Origin: Alicyclobacillus sp. ALC3
GTDB lineage: Bacteria; Bacillota; Bacilli; Alicyclobacillales; Alicyclobacillaceae
Assembly (NCBI RefSeq): GCF_028751195.1
Contig: NZ_CP066784.1
Span: 3,286,001 to 3,350,000, forward strand
Length of the DNA stretch: 64,000 bases
Direction: 5' to 3'
Both the position numbers and the translations under genes were made by a program. The notes under the pieces were generated by a model, which did no database searches, had not been told where the DNA came from, and saw nothing but the letters and a program-made list of their open reading frames with translations. Positions 61,058 through 64,000 of the stretch are shown one piece after another. Numbering within the stretch: position 1 is the first letter of the stretch; every line of letters starts with the position of its first letter.

Positions 61058-61541
61058 CTAAGAAGAAAGACGTGCCACCAACTGAACAAGGGTACTGATG
61101 TAGCCGGTAGAACTCTCTAGTCACTATCGCCTGAGTATCGGCTTTCGTTGTTTCGTTTATGCAATGGGCATGTCATACGCCGATGTACTGATGTTCACGC
61201 TCGCAATAACGGCATACAGCCGTTTATCCGGCTGAATTCCGGTCGGATCCCGTTGAACAAGCGGTTGAGAGCGGCCTATCGGTGTTCTGGGGGCCGATTT
61301 CGGGCCTAGATCGCGGCCATAAGCGGTTGGGGGCCGTCTAAGTTGCGGGATCGGCATGCCTCGGCGTCGTATAAGCGGTCGTCCGCTGTTATTTGCAGGG
61401 GCCGCAGGGCATGTGCGGCCGGTGCACACTACACGCGCATTCGAATCAGCCCCAGCCTGGTGCAGTGAATGGGGTTCTTGCGCCCAAGGTGCGTGAGGAT
61501 GCGCACGGGGTGCGTGGACTCAATCTTGCTGATGTAGGCGG
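61058..61541. other. 484-bp stretch without a supported gene; imperfect repeats
   Basis: Lies between a membrane-protein operon and the aldolase remnant. It holds three imperfect copies of ATAAGCGGTTG (near 61200-61380) and GGCC-rich hairpin-like sequence, but no promoter, terminator with T-run or plausible gene. The 61157-61429 minus frame lacks a ribosome binding site. The last 150 bp may be decayed aldolase sequence, but I see no clear homology. Confidence 0.5.
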
Positions 61542-61757
61542 ATGCACCAGCCGATTTTGCCCGATCGCGCCAGCCTCACCCTCGGCTACGCTGGTGTGTA
61601 CTCGAGCTTTCTGTTGCACGCCAACCGCGCGGCCGAGCAGTTTGACGTCGAAGCGCGCGACGTGCTGGTCGAGCTAGGGAAACGCAAGGTGGTCGGCGGG
61701 CAAGAGGACATGATTGTCGACGTCGCGTTGGAAATTGCATCGAGGGGGAGAGCCTGA
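61542..61757 (+). pseudogene. C-terminal remnant of 4-hydroxy-2-oxovalerate aldolase (DmpG/MhpE)
   Basis: A 71-residue frame that matches the end of DmpG/MhpE aldolases: [28 protein letters not shown], then [27 protein letters not shown], which is the usual C-terminal sequence of the family (about 340 residues). A stop at 61530 closes the frame upstream and no TIM-barrel portion is found. The remnant's stop is fused to the next gene's start (TGATG), which preserves a former operon junction. An in-frame start is unlikely to be used. Confidence 0.7.
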
Positions 61758-62530
61758 TGAACCTGCAAGAAGTCGCGTACGAACTCTACCGCCATCAGCA
61801 AGAGGGCCGCGAGTTAGAGAAGATTACGCTCCGTCACGACGGTCTGACCGTTGACCAGGCGTACGACATTCAGCGCTTCAACATTGACAATGCGCTTGCC
61901 GCAGGTGACAGGCTGGTTGGCTGGAAGATGGGCTTGACGAGCAAAGCGAAGCAGGTCTCCGTGGGGGTCGACGAGGCCATCTACGGACGTCTGCTGCACT
62001 CGATGGAGCTGTTCGACTCGCAGCTCTCGCTGCAGGGACTAATTCACCCGCGCGTAGAGCCGGAGATCGCGTTTGTCATGAAGCACCGACTGGCAGGCGA
62101 GGATGTCACGGCGCGCGACGTGTGGCTTGCGACGGAGTGCGTCATGCCTGCGGTGGAGGTCATCGACAGCCGCTACAGGAACTTTTCCTTCACCTTGGTG
62201 GACGTTGTCGCCGACAACGCCTCGAGCGCGAAGTTCCTCGTCGCAGACCAGGCGTATTCGCCGTATCAGTTCGCATGGGACCAGGTCGGCGTCGTGATGA
62301 AGAAGAACGGCGAGGTCATGCAGACGGGAGCCGGCGCGGCTGTGCTCGGACACCCGGTGCGCTCGGTAGTGGAACTCGCGCACATGCTCGCCCGCGAGGG
62401 CGAGGCGATTGAGCCGGGGATGGTGGTTTTGACCGGCGGGATCACGGAAGCGATTCACCTGCACGCTGGTGACGAAGTGGTCGTTGAGTTTGACGGGATG
62501 GGTGAAATTTTCGTCGAAGTTGAAGGATAA
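61757..62530 (+). CDS. 4-oxalocrotonate decarboxylase / 2-oxopent-4-enoate hydratase family
   Basis: A 257-residue FAH-superfamily enzyme. GWKMGLTSKAKQVSVGVDEAIYGRL and IDSRYRNFSFTLVDVVADNASSAKFL fit the decarboxylase (DmpH/XylI) better than the hydratase (DmpE/XylJ). The C-terminal motifs are GAGAAVLGHPVRSVVELAHML and VVLTGGITEAIHLHAGDEVVVEFDGMG. Metal ligands lie in VEPEIAFV. It overlaps the aldolase remnant (TGATG) and is followed 30 bp later by a tautomerase. Together they suggest the 2-hydroxymuconate or 2-aminomuconate route. The alternative, HpaH of the hpa pathway, is possible. Confidence 0.82.
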   Translation: MNLQEVAYELYRHQQEGRELEKITLRHDGLTVDQAYDIQRFNIDNALAAGDRLVGWKMGLTSKAKQVSVGVDEAIYGRLLHSMELFDSQLSLQGLIHPRVEPEIAFVMKHRLAGEDVTARDVWLATECVMPAVEVIDSRYRNFSFTLVDVVADNASSAKFLVADQAYSPYQFAWDQVGVVMKKNGEVMQTGAGAAVLGHPVRSVVELAHMLAREGEAIEPGMVVLTGGITEAIHLHAGDEVVVEFDGMGEIFVEVEG

Positions 62531-62560
62531 TCTGTAGGACACCAGGAAGGAGGCCGTATG

Positions 62561-62890
62561 ATGCCGATTATCCAGATCAACATCTTGGAGGGGCGTTCGG
62601 ATGAACTGAAACAAAGGCTGATCGTGGAAGTCACCGACGCGGTCAGCCGCACGCTCGGGAACTCGCCCGACTCAATCAGGGTGCTGCTGTACGAGGTCCC
62701 GAAGTCTCACTGGGCGGTTGGCGGCAAGTCCATGGCTGAACACGGAGAGGCAGAGCAAGCCGGAGAGGCAGAGCGCGCCGGCGAGGCAGAAAGCACCGGG
62801 AAGGTGCCGCGCGCCGGCCAGACAGAGCAAGCCGCGTCGATGGACATGGAGCGCGCCGTCAGTGTAGACGGCCCTGGACCGGACATGTAG
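62561..62890 (+). CDS. 4-oxalocrotonate tautomerase with a long repetitive C-terminal tail
   Basis: A 109-residue protein. The first 60 residues are a normal 4-oxalocrotonate tautomerase (normally about 62 residues): MPIIQINILEGRSDELKQRL, Pro-1 as base, with Arg in SIRVLLYEVPKSHWAVGG. The start at 62561 gives Met-Pro, needed for Pro-1; the ATG at 62558 would leave an extra Met. After residue 60 a hydrophilic tail of about 45 residues follows with imperfect six-residue repeats (GEAEQA, GEAERA, GEAEST). This tail is not found in the classical enzyme. It lies in the operon with the decarboxylase and the amidohydrolase. Confidence 0.85.
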   Translation: MPIIQINILEGRSDELKQRLIVEVTDAVSRTLGNSPDSIRVLLYEVPKSHWAVGGKSMAEHGEAEQAGEAERAGEAESTGKVPRAGQTEQAASMDMERAVSVDGPGPDM

Positions 62891-62973
62891 CTTGCAGCAC
62901 GCAAGCTGTGAATTGTGGGTGCCTGAGCCGCACATCTAAGACAGATGGCTGTCGAGGCAGAGGAGGGTTCCGC

Positions 62974-63930
62974 TTGTACGACGTACATACGCACTTTGTG
63001 CCACCTTCCGTTCTCGACTGGCTGCGTGACAACCCCACACGGGTACCGGCCACGTGGGAGCAACGGATCCCGGGAAAAGCGCCGTTTCTAACGGTGAACC
63101 AAAAGTGGTCGTTTGAGTTCAAAGCGGCTTTTCGCGACGAGCGTGTTTACTTGGCAGACCAGGCAGCGGCAGGTGTGATTCACTCCCTGGTCTCGCCGAT
63201 TCCGCAGTTGTTCCTGTATGACTTCCCGAACGAGGTCACAGAGGAAGCTGCGCGCGTCTACAACGACGCTATGGCGGCATGGGTGTCTCAGCACAGTGAC
63301 CGCTTGTCTGGACTCGCGACCGTTCCGCTGAATGGTGGCGAACGTGCCGCAGACGTGCTCGAGTCAGCGCTGAGTGCGGGGCTGCTCGGCGCGATCGTCG
63401 GACCGGGGGCGGGTGGTGTGCTGCTATCGGCTCCGGACTTGCGGGCGTTCTGGGAAGTTGCGGACGCCAACCAGGCGATTGTCTTTGTGCATCCGCTATT
63501 GAATGAAGACCCGCGCATTCAGAAGAACCGCATGCCGAATTTAATTGGCGTGCCGTGGGAAACGACGCTCTGTGCCCTCGACCTGATGCTCTCCGGCACG
63601 CTCGACCGCTATCCGAACGCGCGCGTGTTGCTCGCCCACGGCGGGGGATTTTTGCCCTACCAGATTGGGCGCTATGAGCGAGGCTACGAAGTGTGGCCCG
63701 GACTCAAACAAAGTCTGTCGGCGCCTCCGACCGAATATCTGCGGCGGATGTACTACGACAGTGTGCTGTGGCACCCGCTGGCTCTGGACTTTTTGACTGA
63801 GTTGGTCGGAGCCGAGCGGGTGATGCCGGGATCGGATTATCCGTTTGACCTGTCTGTGTGGCCCCCAACTGCTGTCGGTGACCTGCGCCACGTGAAAGCC
63901 TTCCTGCAAAAGAGCGAAGCACCGTGTTAA
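62974..63930 (+). CDS. Amidohydrolase family (ACMSD-like decarboxylase)
   Basis: A 318-residue metal-dependent amidohydrolase resembling 2-amino-3-carboxymuconate-6-semialdehyde decarboxylase. Metal ligands are HTH in DVHTHFVPP, His in IVFVHPLL, His in LLAHGGGFLPYQIGRYERGY, and Asp in MPGSDYPFDLSVWP. The TTG start at 62974 follows GAGGAGGG by 6 bp. Preceded by tautomerase and decarboxylase genes; the set suits degradation of a carboxymuconate semialdehyde, for example from kynurenine or protocatechuate-type ring cleavage. Related decarboxylases (gamma-resorcylate) cannot be excluded. Confidence 0.85.
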   Translation: MYDVHTHFVPPSVLDWLRDNPTRVPATWEQRIPGKAPFLTVNQKWSFEFKAAFRDERVYLADQAAAGVIHSLVSPIPQLFLYDFPNEVTEEAARVYNDAMAAWVSQHSDRLSGLATVPLNGGERAADVLESALSAGLLGAIVGPGAGGVLLSAPDLRAFWEVADANQAIVFVHPLLNEDPRIQKNRMPNLIGVPWETTLCALDLMLSGTLDRYPNARVLLAHGGGFLPYQIGRYERGYEVWPGLKQSLSAPPTEYLRRMYYDSVLWHPLALDFLTELVGAERVMPGSDYPFDLSVWPPTAVGDLRHVKAFLQKSEAPC

Positions 63931-64000
63931 GTTCTGTCCACAACGTCGTGGCAGTGCTGCGTGCATTTCGGTTGGATCGTCCGGTGTTGTCGCTCGCCGA
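63924..64000 (+). CDS. IclR family regulator, 5' end only
   Basis: The frame from GTG 63924 reads MLSSVHNVVAVLRAFRLDRP and continues to VLSLA at the window edge. This matches the N-terminus of IclR regulators (S-V/L-x-x-A-x-x-V-L-x-A-F). The start overlaps the amidohydrolase stop by 7 bp. It probably controls the meta-cleavage genes just upstream. Only 25 residues are visible, so the call is tentative. Confidence 0.6.
   Translation, partial: MLSSVHNVVAVLRAFRLDRPVLSLA

Noticed and set aside
61157..61429. 90-residue minus frame
   Set aside because: Arg/Pro-rich composition typical of chance frames, no start signal and no family match.
61757..62530. Assignment as HpaH of the 4-hydroxyphenylacetate pathway
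   Set aside because: Family level fits, but the neighbours (aldolase remnant, 4-OT, ACMSD-like) and the SRYRNF-VDVVADN motif favour 4-oxalocrotonate decarboxylase; kept only as an alternative.

Overview
The window looks like chromosome from an aerobic, spore-forming member of the Bacillota (Bacilli), in the style of Alicyclobacillus and its relatives. This rests on gene content only: a YheC/YheD-type spore-coat ATP-grasp protein, a DUF3889 exported protein, a CcdC homologue, an alaR-alaT-like pair, a T-box leader, a BirA-type operator in front of bioY, strong GGAGG-type ribosome binding sites, and frequent GTG and TTG starts. I found no tRNA or rRNA genes, no insertion sequence, no CRISPR array and no prophage.

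Layout. 0-7.4 kb: the end of an aldehyde dehydrogenase, a remnant of a FAD oxidoreductase, a stay-green family gene, then an exporter operon (ABC ATPase, ABC permease, MMPL/RND) divergent from its TetR regulator, and a VIT1-type transporter. 7.5-20.3 kb: housekeeping and envelope genes (YnfA, DedA, PAP2 phosphatase, polysaccharide deacetylase, two MFS transporters, M29 aminopeptidase, adenine deaminase) with several unknowns. 20.4-27.1 kb: amino-acid metabolism (ilvA, an alaR/alaT-like pair, and DAHP synthase behind a T-box whose antiterminator/terminator module is duplicated). 27.3-39.6 kb: two SDRs, a hydrolase-thioesterase pair, pyruvate carboxylase, a large 71-bp repeat array, an acyl-CoA ligase-thiolase-nitronate monooxygenase operon, and bioY with its BirA site. 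41.2-51.2 kb: a nearly complete 4-hydroxyphenylacetate (homoprotocatechuate) meta-cleavage locus. It is split into a minus-strand hpaG1-hpaG2-hpaF group with an IclR regulator and a plus-strand hpaC-hpaE-hpaB-hpaD-dapA-like operon. 51.3-60.6 kb: ccdC, an SDR/acyl-CoA dehydrogenase/acyl-CoA ligase operon with an 18-bp palindromic operator, a molybdopterin oxidoreductase, and small envelope genes, one of them an NlpC/P60 protein without its catalytic residues. 61.5-64 kb: a second meta-cleavage group (aldolase remnant, 4-oxalocrotonate decarboxylase-like, tautomerase with a repetitive tail, ACMSD-like amidohydrolase, start of an IclR regulator).

How it fits together. The theme is catabolism of phenolic acids and aromatic amino acids. 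HpaBC hydroxylates 4-hydroxyphenylacetate; HpaD opens the ring; HpaE, HpaF and HpaG process the product; a DapA-family lyase probably stands in for the HpaI aldolase. The CoA ligases, acyl-CoA dehydrogenase, thiolase and SDRs could shorten phenylpropanoid or fatty side chains. Pyruvate carboxylase and the biotin transporter BioY fit biotin-dependent anaplerosis. The most unusual feature is the number of short tandem repeats: a 71-bp array of nested palindromes, a 42-bp array between iclR and hpaC, a 14-bp array between hpaC and hpaE, an in-frame 42-bp repeat just before the ATP-binding motif of an acyl-CoA ligase, and a six-residue repeat tail on a tautomerase.
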